The notes under the pieces: generated by a model
What the model saw: the letters and a program-made list of their open reading frames with translations, nothing else
Told to the model about the DNA's origin: nothing
Databases searched by the model: none
Shown here: positions 1 to 11,199 of the stretch, in pieces
How positions within the stretch are numbered: position 1 is the first letter of the stretch
Layout of the letters: every line of letters begins with the position of its first letter
NCBI GenBank assembly: GCA_018857735.1
Contig: JABMCL010003827.1
Coordinates: 152,156-216,155, forward strand
DNA length: 64,000 nucleotides
Direction: 5' to 3'
Origin: Alviniconcha marisindica
Lineage: Eukaryota; Mollusca; Gastropoda; Provannidae
Translations under genes and position numbers: made by a program

Positions 1-39
1 ACTCAGAATTAACTCACGCGTTAAAAGCATACTTGAGCC

Positions 40-445
40 AAAAGCACATAATTGTTATTAAGTCCACAAAATTGTAATTATGTCCTTTTGACTCACGCAG
101 CTACAGGCATTGTTGTGTCAAAAGCACATAATTGTAATTATCTCAACAGAATTGGTAATGATCTCCACCAAATTAGTAATTATCACTACATAATTACACA
201 TCATCACTATATGATTACCAACGATCTCTACATAATTAGTCAGTATTTTTTGTGTGTGGACACTCTGTTCCAGTTAACGACTTACTTGCGTCAAAAACAT
301 AATTGTAATTATGTCAGCATAATTGTAATTTTGTACCTTTTGGGCTGATTCCAACGGATTGCTTGTGTCGAAAGTACATAGTTAAATATTATATGCGTGA
401 GATAATTACCATTATTGTAATAACTGCAATTATATGCCTTTGACG
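40..445. repeat. Degenerate AT-rich minisatellite
   Basis: A short motif resembling cataattgtaattatgtc recurs about a dozen times with variable spacing and interruptions. No coding potential is evident. It may be an old array that has decayed. Confidence 0.6.
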
Positions 446-639
446 CTACTAAACCGCCATACGGAGGAAGCAGTATTTAAATGGCGGCTATCACAGCCCG
501 ACGCGTAAAATAATATGTAAGTCCTTGTGTTTTGCTATGGACAGCCAACCCCTACACGTCATTGCAGGCCTCGATTCGTCACCCAGCATCCGTGTATGTG
601 GTCATCACAGCGGTCGTCGTGTTTACGCTGCCCAGTAAG
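446..639. other. Unassigned stretch
   Basis: Non-repetitive DNA with no recognisable exon, RNA gene or repeat family. Confidence 0.4.
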
Positions 640-1055
640 TAAGTAAACATGGTGCTTAACGTCCACAGAAACCGTACGGCTTATTAGGGACGGGGAGAAG
701 GGGGGTGGGGGGGGGTATGGCGGTGGGGGGAATAAGTAAGTAAGTAAACATGGTGCTTAACGTCCACAGAAACCATAAGGCTTATTAGGGACGGGGAGGT
801 GGGGGGAGAGGGAGAGGGAGATTATATACCTATCGCTACACTGTCACCACCAGAATGACTTCTGCATTAAGGTGGGCAGCGATGAGAGCCATTTTAATGT
901 TTCAGTAGGAAGTGATGGACAAAGTCACAAGACAGTGTCCACAAACCACAACATTTTTTTAAGAGAAAGGAGAACCGAAGCGGTATCGAACCGAGGTCCT
1001 TCCGCTTACCAGCCTAGCGCCATACCACTAGTCCAAACCGGCTCACGTACGCTGT
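640..1055 (-). mobile_element. tRNA-derived SINE with (TTAC)n tail, near full length
   Basis: On the minus strand the element starts near 1050 with a tRNA-like head. Box B (GGTTCGATACC) is perfect and box A (TGGACTAGTGG) has one mismatch. A body follows containing the gagagccattttaatgttt segment (read on +). It ends in the segment reading gtttctgtggacgttaagca on the minus strand and finishes in TTAC repeats at 640-650. The tail segment is present twice (about 645-700 and 740-800), suggesting a partial duplication or nested insertion. Polymerase III promoter boxes identify the class; I cannot name the family. Confidence 0.75.
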
Positions 1056-1764
1056 CCACCTGCAAGCAACCCTTTTGTTTTCTTTTAGCGGAGAGTCGAC
1101 AAAGGGGAGATAATGAACGCCGAAGAAGGCGACACTAAGAGGGGTGGGGTGGGGGAAGGAGCCTTCTTTCTCTCTGGAGTTGTGTCTGGCGTAAAGTTGT
1201 GCGGTGCGGAGTTGACAGTTGGGGAGGGAGGGTACACGGTCCCGACGCATTTCTGGGTTGCCGGGTAGCAAGGGAAAGGCAGGAGACAATCCCGGACCGC
1301 GGGGCCTTTGTGGAGGGCCGCCGGCAGATTGGACCATTGACACAGCGCGCGGGGAGCGAGCATTCAGATACTTATCTCAGTGGGAGTGGGAGTTGCGTAT
1401 ATAATATACATACGAGCGTATCGCGCCGGGCAGATAATCAAAGCGGGCTTAGGCTGCTCGCCGAAACGCACCAATTCTACCTATGGACTCTGTTACATGT
1501 TATATACCCACGGAGGTCGTCGATGTCCATAATTGTCCACCGGTCAAACAATTAGAGCCAATCGGTGATTTTTCTCACCCAGATTCAACGTAGTAGTTTT
1601 GGTTCCTAAGGTTTAAAGTCTTTACGTCTTCGTTCGGTAAATGCGAAATTAGTCAAAGGAAAAAGATTGCATGCGCTGGAAGAAATAGTTAGCTCTGCTC
1701 TTGCGGCTGCCGCAAAGGTCCTCAAAAAGACAGCAGAAGCAGCAGCTTAAGAGTCGAGAGCTCA
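1056..1764. other. Intergenic, no gene seen
   Basis: GC-richer sequence around 1140-1460 with overlapping open frames on both strands. None shows a recognisable domain or a splice pattern. I see nothing supportable here. Confidence 0.4.
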
Positions 1765-1912
1765 GGAGCTGTGTGAAAGTCGAGGTGGACGTCCTGGGTT
1801 CCTGGTCCCTAATAGATCCGTACGGTTTCTGTCGACGTAAAGCAACATTGAACTTGAACGCAGAGCATCGAGAGCTGAGGAGCTATGTGAAAGTCGAGGT
1901 GGACGTCCTGCC
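1765..1912 (+). mobile_element. SINE 3'-tail fragments, two in tandem
   Basis: Two adjacent copies of the gagctgtgtgaaagtcgagg segment are present, at about 1766 and 1875. The first continues through the phrase ending gtcgacgtaaagcaacattg. A C-run of about 20 bases follows the second. The same segment recurs many times in the window. Confidence 0.65.
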
Positions 1913-2088
1913 CCCCCCCCCCCCCCCCCTGTGGTCTCAGACATTGTCCAGAGACGAGTGTAAGACAAATGCTTAACTTGAATAAATGCTCACTGAAAAG
2001 GTGTTGCACCCGGAGATTTTCGTCCCACCCCGTCCCACACCACCCTGTTTGACGGCAGACACACTAACATATATCATCAGCATCGGCC

Positions 2089-2090
<2 letters not shown>

Positions 2091-2162
<72 letters not shown>
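2091..2162. repeat. (CT)n microsatellite
   Basis: Uninterrupted CT dinucleotides, about 36 copies, ending exactly at the start of a dispersed element that is also found at 10097. Confidence 0.95.
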
Positions 2163-2165
<3 letters not shown>

Positions 2166-2240
2166 GACGTCCAGTTAAAAGTTTGACCGCACTCACAGCA
2201 GTGAATATATTTGTCAGTAGAGCTGTTGTGTACTACACAT
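2163..2240 (+). mobile_element. Dispersed element bordered by a microsatellite, copy 1
   Basis: The segment beginning gtagacgtccagttaaaagt is about 90% identical to 10097-10170. Both copies begin directly at the end of a microsatellite, CT here and GT/GTGC there. Family unknown. Confidence 0.6.
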
Positions 2241-2330
2241 TAAAATATCAGTTTGCTGGCATACATACCTTCTTGTCACCTGTACATACAGAGAAAAATA
2301 TATGGACGCGTGCACCCCCCCCCCCCTATA

Positions 2331-2366
<36 letters not shown>
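2331..2366. repeat. (CA)n microsatellite
   Basis: Uninterrupted CA dinucleotides, preceded by a C-run. Confidence 0.9.
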
Positions 2367-2367
<1 letters not shown>

Positions 2368-2851
2368 CAGCAACACCCACCACTTTGCAAACCATACTTT
2401 ACTATTCAAACACGACCCTGTTTTATCCCCCACTCTCCTGAAAGCGTTTTCATCACATACTGCTTCTTATTATTGTTACATTTGATTAATGTGGGGGGGA
2501 AAGGTACACATAATTATGCATGAATTCATGTGGCTACTTAGCAGTAGATTTTATCTTTCGGCTCCTGTTTGTCGATGTGCGTCCGAAGCTGGCGACAGAC
2601 AGACGTGACAAGTGAGTTTGGCCAGTCTGCGAACTGGACGTGGCGACATGGAGCGGGGCCAGTTGGCTGCCATCTGTTTTGATCCAGCGGATATATGTTT
2701 ATGCACACATTACGACTGATTATGCGACGAGGGGGGCAAGATATGAGACTGGCCTTTTGGAGATTGGGGCGAATAAAACAGTGGGCGTTCACAAATGGCA
2801 AAGCGTCCGTTTCAGGGCTGGCAGGGGGTCCACGAGTGTAGTTTGTGACAC

Positions 2852-3042
2852 CGAGAGAGAGAGAGAGAGAGGGGGGGGGGGGGGAGGAGAGAGAAGGACA
2901 GACAAGAAGACAGAGACAGAGAGGCGAGGACAGAGAGGGGGAGAGAGGGGGGGGGGGCGGAGGGAGCAGAGAGAGAGAAGGGGGCAGAGAGAGACAGATG
3001 GACACAGAGACAGAGGGACAAGACAGAGAGAGAGAGAGAGAG
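2852..3042. repeat. Purine-rich GA/G tract
   Basis: About 190 bases with almost no pyrimidines: GA dinucleotides mixed with G-runs. Mirror-symmetric purine tracts of this sort can form triplex DNA. The open frames across it are low-complexity artefacts. Confidence 0.85.
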
Positions 3043-3454
3043 GGTGTGGTTTTTGTGCTAGGTTTGATGTGGACTAGTGCCATACATAAAACAGTTCACA
3101 GCCGTTAACAAGGATAATTGCGGAAAGGACCAGAAATGCATGCTGATGTTATGAGCAATCTTGCGGTTTTCAGTACACAGTAAGGAGGACAGATGTCCTT
3201 GGGACCCCAAAAAGCAAAAGATCTACAGCTGACCAAATGGAAATTCGACTGTTGATATGCACGAGTTTCCTAACCCAAGACACTGAATAAAGAATTGCCT
3301 TAAACGAGTCTTCCGGTTCTAGGAGCGATACGTCCGTGAAAACAGTCAAGCGAGAAGCGTGAAACAACTCAGTACAACACCGCTATACTCACTCGACCAA
3401 GGCCAAACAATGCAGCGCCCATGCATCGAGACTCGTACGTATGGCACGTGCAAA

Positions 3455-3590
3455 AGCTGAAGATCCAAACACATAAAAGATTGAAAAGAGCGCTATTTAT
3501 TGGGACAAGACAAAACCAGCAAATTTTCGGGGTGATCCCCTTTGTCAAGCTATAAAACGAAACGATAAAAAATGAAGTGAAACGTTAACG
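3455..3590 (+). mobile_element. Dispersed repeat with ATTTTCGGGG core, copy 1
   Basis: Shares the order aacacataaaag, gcgctatttatt, aaattttcggggtgatcccc, tttgtcaagct with copies near 12120, 22330 and (diverged) 54080. No coding capacity is seen. Probably a short non-autonomous element. Confidence 0.6.
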
Positions 3591-4042
3591 ACCCCACCCC
3601 ACCCCACCTTTGTTGTTTTGTTTCGTTTTTTGGTTGAGGTATGTTGTTTTCCTGTTCAGTGTCAAAAGTTGTGAATATCTGCCAAGACCATTTCCATCGC
3701 ACGAAAGAAAGGAGGCAGTCAGTTCTGCAGGTCACCCATGTAATGCGTTCAGAGAGTGCCTTCAGCTTCTTTTGAGGTGCTGATGAACACCCGATCTTCT
3801 TGAGGCGTCGTGGTCTTTGTCACCGCGTCCCTCCCACGGACGCAGAAATTAAGGCCCCGCTCTCTCTCTCTCTCTCTCGATAATCCAGAACTTGGAAACT
3901 AAAGAGGTTCTCCCTTAAAAGATAGATTAAAGTGGGATATATAACTTTGCGTGCTTCGCCTACTGTCAAGAATTATGCCTTTTCCAATTTCTGCCATCAC
4001 GGTCAATTCAGCTTCATTTTTATTTGGTCCTCTTTCAACATT

Positions 4043-4107
4043 TCGCCCTGATATAACCGTACTGGTTGACTGGGCGTAAAACACCAAGTTACTTACTTAC
4101 TTACTCT
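4043..4107 (+). mobile_element. Second (TTAC)n-tailed repeat family, 3' end
   Basis: Reads cctgatataaccgtactggt, then gactgggcgtaaaacaccaa, and ends in four TTAC units. Further copies lie at 30536, 38372, 39649, 50340 and 54592. The tail repeat is the same as in the tRNA-derived SINE, suggesting a shared mobilising partner. Confidence 0.65.
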
Positions 4108-4754
4108 TTCAACATTAGCTGGTAAAGTGACCTACGTCGCGGGCATTGTATTGAATAAGTTCCCTCCCCACCCATTTGACTATTGTGATTTTAAAAAATT
4201 GCGGTTAACTGGGTGTGACTTGTTCCAATCCATGGTCGAAGACACTGATGGGGATGAAGTGCAACTTGCATGGGGTCCATGTCATGGCTGTAACGCCGAT
4301 GCCGGCCAGCAAAGCGGTGTGGCCGTGAAGCGTCAGAACCACGATGCAGCTATAGTCTTGGCACAGCCTCAGTGAGTGCTGGTCTACCCTCGCGGCGTCT
4401 GACTTCCAGACACGAGGAGCGTAAAGTGCGAGAGTGGTGCTACAGTTATTTGTAGGTACTCCGCTTGGCACACGCCCTTGTCTGTTGTAATACACCGGTC
4501 TCGGCCACGACTTCAACTTCTCACCCCCCACCCCCACCCCTTCCCCCCACCGGCCGTATCTCCGACGCAAACAATAACATGTCAGCCCTTGTTTGCCAAC
4601 ACCTCGGTTACAAGGAGTTCCACGCTAGAAGCTTTCTCTCTTTTACAAAAGTAGATGAACAAGTCTGTGCCGTCACGTTTTGGGTGTTGGGTACGCGTCG
4701 TCAAACGGTCGTGCTCGACCTTTACGCGTTTAAAAGCTCTCTTTTTTCTTTGTT

Positions 4755-4793
4755 TTTGTTGTTTGTTTGTTTGTTTGTTTGTTTGTTTGTTTG
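4755..4793. repeat. (TTTG)n microsatellite
   Basis: About nine TTTG tetranucleotides in a row. Confidence 0.85.
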
Positions 4794-5204
4794 TACTTCA
4801 GTGCTCCTCGTTGTTATGTCATCCTGTGAAGTGCAACACTTTTACAGGTCACCCAGCTATTATTGCCTTTTCGTGAAGGGTGGATACAGCAGCTGAGTGT
4901 AGACTGACTTGAGTCAGTTGCTGGAGAATTGTAGCTCCTGTGTGTAGGTATCAGCCACACTTCAAGCCTCGCTTTCCGGCATCCTTTCTTTTGGAGGAAG
5001 GATTATGTCGTAAACCGCTACTTGGAGTTGTGCGCCAGCGAGACTCACAAACCGTATAATTATGTAGGTCGATGGTTTGACGACAATCACTGAGCATGTT
5101 CCAGCTACCGGGCGGCCCCGACACTGACGACAGAGACCCTTTCAGTCTGAGTGCGGGCCGACACTGTCGTTGGTGGTCACCGCCACACTTCGAGCATTGC
5201 CGCT

Positions 5205-5650
5205 GCAACAGTTTGTCGCTGCAGAGAGTGCACGTTTGCAGAGCTGCAATTACAGATTTGCAGCTGCAGATGCGCTTCTTTTTTTTCCGGAGACAGCTTG
5301 ACATTTTGCAGTTGCAGAAACGAGAGGGTGTTCCAGCGTTTCAAACTGCAGCGATGCTTCTCTGAGTCTCTCTCTTTACAGCTGCAAACTGAAGCGACAT
5401 TAGGCCGGCATGAAAGTCCCACATACGCTCTTTTTGCAGTTACCGCAAACATTTGTCACTGCATACAACAGCAAGAACAAAGGAGGCAGTTTTGTCGCTG
5501 CAAATCTGCCTGTCGCCTCTGCAGCAGTAACAGTAAAAGTTGTCACTGCAAAAGAGGGTCAGTGCACACACAGGTCTCAGCTGTGGCTGAATGAAGACAC
5601 ATTGCAGCAGCCGCGAATATTTTTAACTTGCAGAGGTCTACAACTCACGG
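5205..5650. repeat. Cluster of CTGCA-containing motifs
   Basis: The words tgcag, ctgcaa and ctgcag recur roughly every 15-30 bases, several within gtcgctgca or gtcactgca. This gives Cys-, Leu- and Gln-rich open frames in several phases. It looks like a decayed short repeat and not a gene. Confidence 0.5.
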
Positions 5651-5759
5651 CTTTCAGAGCTGAGAAGCTGTGTGAACAGGAAAGTGGGCCTGGGCTCTCA
5701 TTCCCTATCCTATCCAGTCTTTTTTCTTGGATCTTAATGCCCTCGGATGTCTTCTTCTT

Positions 5760-5935
5760 CAGGTGATGCTTAATGTCTTGGATGTCGGTTGACATATTAG
5801 GGACATATTAGGGACAAGCTGAGACCAATGCGTGAGCATGGTTCAATATTGCTTTACGTCCACGGAAACCACAAGGCTCGTTAGGACGGACAGCCCAGGA
5901 CGGCCACCTCGACTCTCACACAGCTCCTGAACTAT
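5760..5935 (-). mobile_element. Composite dispersed element
   Basis: On the minus strand it reads from the caggagctgtgtgagagtcg segment, through the ccgtggacgtaaag segment, to a second part containing ttgtccctaatatgtc and ending gcttaa-like. The same order occurs at 6780-6945, 58460-58625 and 61020-61185, so the two parts move together or form one unit of about 165 bp. This copy has a duplicated gacatattaggg. Confidence 0.65.
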
Positions 5936-6019
5936 GTCTCGGATGTCATACGACATAATTATTATTAGGACAAAGCCCTATCCCATTCTTCCCCCGTCCC
6001 TAACAAACCATACTGTTTC

Positions 6020-6155
6020 TGTGGACGTAATTTGTTTCAGAGTTGCTTTACGTCCACAGAAGCCATCAGGCGTATTAGGGCAGGGGAGCCGAGGACGGCC
6101 ACCTCCACGTCCATACAGCTCGTGATCTCGGTGTGGACGTAAAGCACCATGAAAG
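6020..6155 (-). mobile_element. SINE-tail fragment pair
   Basis: A minus-strand copy of the gtggacgtaaagcaac segment (6040-6120) is flanked on both sides by partial copies of the same phrase in the other orientation. Probably nested insertions. Confidence 0.5.
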
Positions 6156-6779
6156 AAAAAGACTCATGGCTAGTGGCAACGTAGCCGGCAGCCCGCCTGG
6201 GAAAGAACGTGGGGTGGGTTAGCGGAGTCTTCGTCTCCTTGGTGCTGGCTGCCAAAGTGGTGTCACTGCTCATTGCCTAGAACGGACTCCCAACACTCGC
6301 TCCCCCGGACCATGCATGCTGGTGGCAAACACCGAACACTCGCTTGTCCGTTTAGATTCTCGCGGGCCGTCAGTGTCTTGCAGGGCTTCATTGGCTCAGT
6401 TGGTTCACAGAGCGGACAGACTTGAAAGAGCTGTATGGCTGATTCGGGCTAATGGCTCAGGCTAAAGCGGACTAGCCATTCAGCGCGGATAGTCGAGTCT
6501 TTGATGGCACTGCCGTCAACTCTGCTAAACAAGGTTCGGGCTGAGGAAAAAAGAAAGAAAAAAGGATGTCAGGAAGGCCATTCTGTACTGCCTAGCAGTG
6601 CCCATGATCTTTGATGGCACCGCCACGGTCATCTCTGTACACAGAACGCGCCGATATGGCAGCAGTTTCACGTGGCACCAGCCATATAACAATCAAACAG
6701 CGCTGTAAGTACACCACTTCGGTGGATATTCAAAAATGCGCTGTAAAAAGCTAGTCACTCATGTAGAATCACACATAGA
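6156..6779. other. Intergenic, no gene seen
   Basis: Mixed sequence with a repeated phrase tttgatggcac(t/c)gcc at about 6502 and 6611. No exon or RNA gene is recognised. Confidence 0.4.
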
Positions 6780-6945
6780 GTTCAGGAGCTGTGTGAAAGT
6801 CGAGGTGGCCGTCCTGGGCTTTCCGTCCTAAAGAGCCTTACGGTTTCTGTGGACGTAAAGCAACATTGAACCATACTTCGGCATTGGTCACAGTTTGTCC
6901 CTAACTGATATGTCAACGGACATCCGAGGACATGAAGCTCTACAT
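6780..6945 (+). mobile_element. Composite dispersed element
   Basis: Plus-strand copy of the family at 5760 and 58460: first gagctgtgtgaaagtcgagg-like, then the gtggacgtaaagcaacattg phrase, then the ggcattggtcacagtttgtc segment. Confidence 0.65.
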
Positions 6946-7445
6946 CACCATCATCGTAGAATCACATGCGAGCGCAGCGAATCTGTTCGAGAGCGAAGAA
7001 TAGCGCAAGCGATCAACAAGTAAAAAGCCGAGGCTGCGGTTGGGGTCAGAAGCCGGGGATGTCAGAAACTTGAAGGCATTATTCTGTATTGTCTAGCTGG
7101 TGCCCCTGACCTGTGATGGTGGGAAACGCATCTGTTGTTGTCTCAACTTGGCTCGAGTTTGACTGAGTCCCGCAGCCCATCAGCTTCCGTTTCCGGTGGT
7201 GCTGCCGGCGACGTACGCCGAATCAAGATAAGGCAAGGGTGCCAGGGGCAGCAGATCGTGACACAGAAGGATGGCCGTTTCTCTGTATCGGTGTAAGCGG
7301 CACTGAAAGGATAGCTGTCACTGATATTTTTCGTTCCGAGCTGCTATCTTCATCCGTCTCGAGTCTGCTGCCTGTTTTAAGTTGTTTGTAAATTAAGCTT
7401 TGTATAGTCAGAATGATGCTCGTCAGTGTGTGCTGCGGGTGCCTG

Positions 7446-7455
7446 CGTGTGTGCC

Positions 7456-7531
<76 letters not shown>

Positions 7532-7541
7532 CGCGCGCGCT
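7446..7541. repeat. (GT)n then (GC)n microsatellite
   Basis: About 38 GT units running into GC units. Alternating purine-pyrimidine of this length favours Z-DNA. Confidence 0.95.
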
Positions 7542-8338
7542 AGAATATATTCTCTATGGACAAGATTTTGAGCTTATGAATACTTTAATTATTATTGTAT
7601 TCGGGGTATCAGTCTCAGGGGTTTGGCGCACACTACACACTTCAAGCATTGACGTCTGGGTGACGGCCTACCCTGTAGTCGCTGGTTGGAATGTGGGGTT
7701 GAGGTGGTTGCTGTCTGATGAGTGGCAGACGCTTGGGCACATACACTGCGCTGTTATCATGGACTTTAACGCTTAGTGAACAAATCGTGCCCAGTGTTTT
7801 AGCCATGCACGTACATACATTAGTAAGTCCATGGTTTTAACCGTCTGGTTCAGTGACCACGCTTACGTCACAGTGAAAACACATCGATGGTGATATGGTC
7901 ATGGACCGTGTAATTATTATTTATCTCATCAGTGTGTATCACGACGATCCCGTGATAGTGGTGCCTATGGTGTTTTAAGTAGTCTCGACCCGCCTTTGAT
8001 CAGGCTGGCAAGCACAAACAAGCTGACTCTAGTGGGAGATGAGATGGGGAGGTTCTAATGGAAGGTTAGGTCAGTGTTTGTTGCCACACCTGCTCCGCTT
8101 ATCACACTGATCACACGTGCTGTGCCGACGCGCTCGGGTCCGGGATCCCTGTGCATACCTCACTGACTTCAGCAGCACACCGGACTATCTATATCTCTTC
8201 CCGCTGCAGGTTCACGCTCCTGTAATCAAAGACGTGTTCGCTGTAACCGTGGACTTGTCGGTTAAGTCCATGCATCGCTGCTTTCATCAGGAAGCGGTCT
8301 TCTTCTTCTTCTTTCATGTTGTTTTACTCAAGCACTTA
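7542..8338. other. Intergenic, no gene seen
   Basis: Non-repetitive sequence. No open frame has a recognisable domain. Confidence 0.4.
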
Positions 8339-8645
8339 CATATACGCAGAAGCCAGTAGGCTTATTAGGGACGGGGAGCCCAGGACGGCCACAGAGCTCA
8401 GGAGCTGTGTGAAAATCGAGGTGCACATCCTGGGCTCCCCGTCCCTAATAGTCCCTATGGTCTCTGTGGACGTAAAGGAACAGTGAACTGAACGCAGGGA
8501 GAGATCAAGAGCTGTGTGAAAGCCGAGGTGGCCGTCCTGGGCTCCCCGTCCCTAATAGTCTTATGGTCTCTGTGGACGTAAAGCAACATTGAACTTGAAC
8601 AGGACGGACACCTCGACGTCCACACAGCTTCGGAGCTCTGAAGCG
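8339..8645 (+). mobile_element. Cluster of SINE-tail copies
   Basis: At least three copies of the agctgtgtgaaa(a/g)(t/c)cgaggt to gtggacgtaaa segment lie back to back, at about 8400 and 8510 on the plus strand, with inverted partial copies at 8350 and 8600. A site of repeated insertion or local duplication. Confidence 0.65.
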
Positions 8646-8809
8646 GTCTAGCCCATGTACCCACTACGTAGGTTCGTGGTCTTTGCCCCTTGCGTCCTTC
8701 TTGTCAAATGTCTGCATCGTCTGCTGCTGGGTTTAGGTGCAGAATTCCTAGGGATGAGACAAGAACAGGCATGGAGACGAGAATGATCATGATAGTAACA
8801 ACGGCAATT

Positions 8810-9130
8810 ATGACTGATCATGACTGATCATGGACAGTCAGTCAATCAGTCAATAATAATAACAATCATCATCAGCAGCAGCATAATTATAATGATGAAC
8901 ATAATAATTAACCGAATGCTTATTAGATGGTAATAATAGTAGTACTACTAGTAGTACTATTACTACTACTTTAGTAGTAATAAAACATTCATTATCATCA
9001 CTATTCAAGCGGTTGCGTATCAAAACTTATGATATAGTTTGTTGGTTGGCCGGTTGTTACTCGCTTGGTTTGTCATCATTATCATCACCACCATAGTCAT
9101 CATCATCACCGTCACCATCATCATTCAAGT
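8810..9130. repeat. Trinucleotide-rich tract (TAG/TCA)
   Basis: Short TAG, TAC, TCA and ATC repeats, including a near-palindrome of tagtactact units at 8938-8975. Two diverged copies of a phrase containing ttgttggttggccg(g/a)ttgttact lie at about 9039 and 9160. Confidence 0.55.
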
Positions 9131-9539
9131 AGGAGCGCATCCAAATAATATGTTTTAATTGTTGGTTGGCCGATTGTTACTTGCTAAGCTTGTTGTTGTT
9201 GCTATTGTTAATGGTTGGAAAGGAAGCGCTGCAAATACGACGATGCTAAAAACAACAACACGTGGACCCATCCCAGACGGCCGAGAATGCATCCTTACGC
9301 CGTCCCCTGTAAATAAGACAGCTCCCGGCAAAATACATAACTGACCGTCCTCTTGCTGTTGCTACGGAATACTTCGGTGTCATGAAAGCAGTTGGGTCCA
9401 TTTTATGATGCATTAAACGACAGCCTTGACCCGAACAAAGGGAAGCTGGCACTGTCGGGACTTTTGGTCAATAGCCGTTATGAGCCCGTAAAGACAACCT
9501 AAAAAAAAGTGTTGGTCATTTCTTCTTCGTCCTCTTCCT

Positions 9540-9744
9540 CTCTCTATCTCTCTCACTCTGTCTGTGTGTTGGTCATCTCTCTCTTACTCTCTCTCTCTCT
9601 CCCTTTCTCTTCTCTGTTTGTCATTTCTCTCTTCCCCCCCGTCTCATTCTAGCTCTATCCCTGCTTTACCCCCTCTCTCCCTTTCTCTCTATTGGTCATC
9701 TGTGTGTGTGTGTGTGTCTTTCTCTCTCCCCCCCTCTTCGTGTT

Positions 9745-9828
<84 letters not shown>
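9540..9828. repeat. CT-rich tract with long (CT)n
   Basis: Pyrimidine-rich from 9540. Uninterrupted CT dinucleotides at about 9749-9827. Confidence 0.9.
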
Positions 9829-9830
<2 letters not shown>

Positions 9831-10001
9831 GTCATTGTATCTCTATCCCCGTATCTCCACCCCTATCTCCACACCTCTGTCCCTGAATTCTCTCGCACCA
9901 TGACAGGTCATGTGTAATGATTAGTGGAAGAAATTTGTACTGGGTTTTGCTCTGCTATGAACTTCGCGGTTGACTGGGCGTTCAAAAATACCAGAGGTAA
10001 C

Positions 10002-10056
<55 letters not shown>

Positions 10057-10096
10057 TGCGTGCGTGTGCGTGCGTGCGTGCGTGCGTGCGTGCGTG
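10002..10096. repeat. (GT)n then (GTGC)n microsatellite
   Basis: GT units followed by GTGC tetranucleotides, ending directly at the dispersed element that starts at 10097. Confidence 0.95.
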
Positions 10097-10170
10097 TAGA
10101 CGTCCAGTTAAAAGTTTGACCGCACTCACAGCAGTGAATCTATTTATCAGTAGAGCTGTTGCGTATGACA
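10097..10170 (+). mobile_element. Dispersed element bordered by a microsatellite, copy 2
   Basis: Matches 2163-2240 almost base for base (gtagacgtccagttaaaagt onward). The microsatellite at its left edge differs from that of copy 1. Confidence 0.6.
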
Positions 10171-10171
10171 C

Positions 10172-10425
10172 TTAGGATACGCTACACACTCACCACCAGA
10201 CTGATCCTGCATGCATGTCAATTAGGAGATGCTACACTCCCACCACCAGACTGATCCTGCATGCATGACGCTACACTCTCACCACGAGACTGATCCTGCA
10301 TGCATAACACTTAGGAGATGCTACACTCTCACCACGAGACTGATCCTGCATGCGTAACACTTAGGAGACGCTACACTCTCACCATCAGACTGATCCTTCA
10401 TGCACGGCACTTAGGACGGGCATCG
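10172..10425. repeat. Satellite made from a SINE body segment
   Basis: Five units of about 45-60 bp, each containing gctacactctcaccac and agactgatcctgcatgc. The same stretch occurs once in the SINEs at 820-870 and 17648-17690 (gctacactgtcaccaccag then gacttctgcattaag). The array runs into a further SINE piece containing ttaacgtttcatg at 10438-10451. Confidence 0.65.
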
Positions 10426-10540
10426 ATGCGAGTAATTTTAACGTTTCATGAAACGTAGGGGGCAAAGTCACAAGACTGTTCGGTTCGATGATGCTTCACG
10501 TCCACAGAAACCATACTGTTTATTAGGGACGGGTGAAGAT

Positions 10541-10661
10541 ATATATATATAGTTTGCTTAATGTCCTCAGATGCTAAAAAGCATATTAGGGACAATCTGC
10601 AAAACAAGTTTGCTTAATGTCCTCAGATGCTAAAAAGCATATTAGGGACAATCTGCAAAAC
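10541..10661. repeat. 57-bp tandem duplication
   Basis: Two essentially identical units beginning agtttgcttaatgtcctcag and ending caatctgcaaaaca. The unit belongs to the second half of the composite element at 5760 and 58460. Confidence 0.8.
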
Positions 10662-10784
10662 AGTCTTGTGTTGGATATAAAACAGCTGGGGAGAAAAGGA
10701 GAGGTGTGGGGTTGGGAGGGGGGGGGGGGGGGAAAGAAGACTTTCCACGAACCACAGTTTTTACGCTCGTAGCTCGAGAGGTTT

Positions 10785-10858
10785 CATTCAGTGTTGCTTT
10801 ACGTCCACAGAAACCATAAGGACTGTTAGGGACAGGGAGCCAAGGACGACCACCTCGC
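10785..10858 (-). mobile_element. SINE-tail fragment
   Basis: Minus-strand copy of the tail phrase (read on + as tgctttacgtccacagaaac then agggacagggagccaaggac). Confidence 0.65.
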
Positions 10859-11199
10859 TCTAGTGGGAGAGCGAAGGATGAGCGGAAGAGTTATTAAAGC
10901 GGATCATTCCTGAGTTAGAGTACATTTGCCCCCCGCCCCCTCCCAATGTCTTCCTCCTTGCCATGACCGTGTCGATTCTGGACACTCCCTCCCACACTCC
11001 CTCCCACACTCCCTCGGGGCATTATGAGCCCCATGAAACATGCTTGGTAGACACGCTTCACTGATCCACACAACGCAGCAAAAAAAAAAAAAAAAAAAGA
11101 GAAAAGAAGACACAAATGTTTCTGGTTCGTTTTTATTGAAGCGTAGTTTGTTTTAATATGCAAGTCAGTCACTGTTCTGTCTTATAAAGCCTTTGGCTT

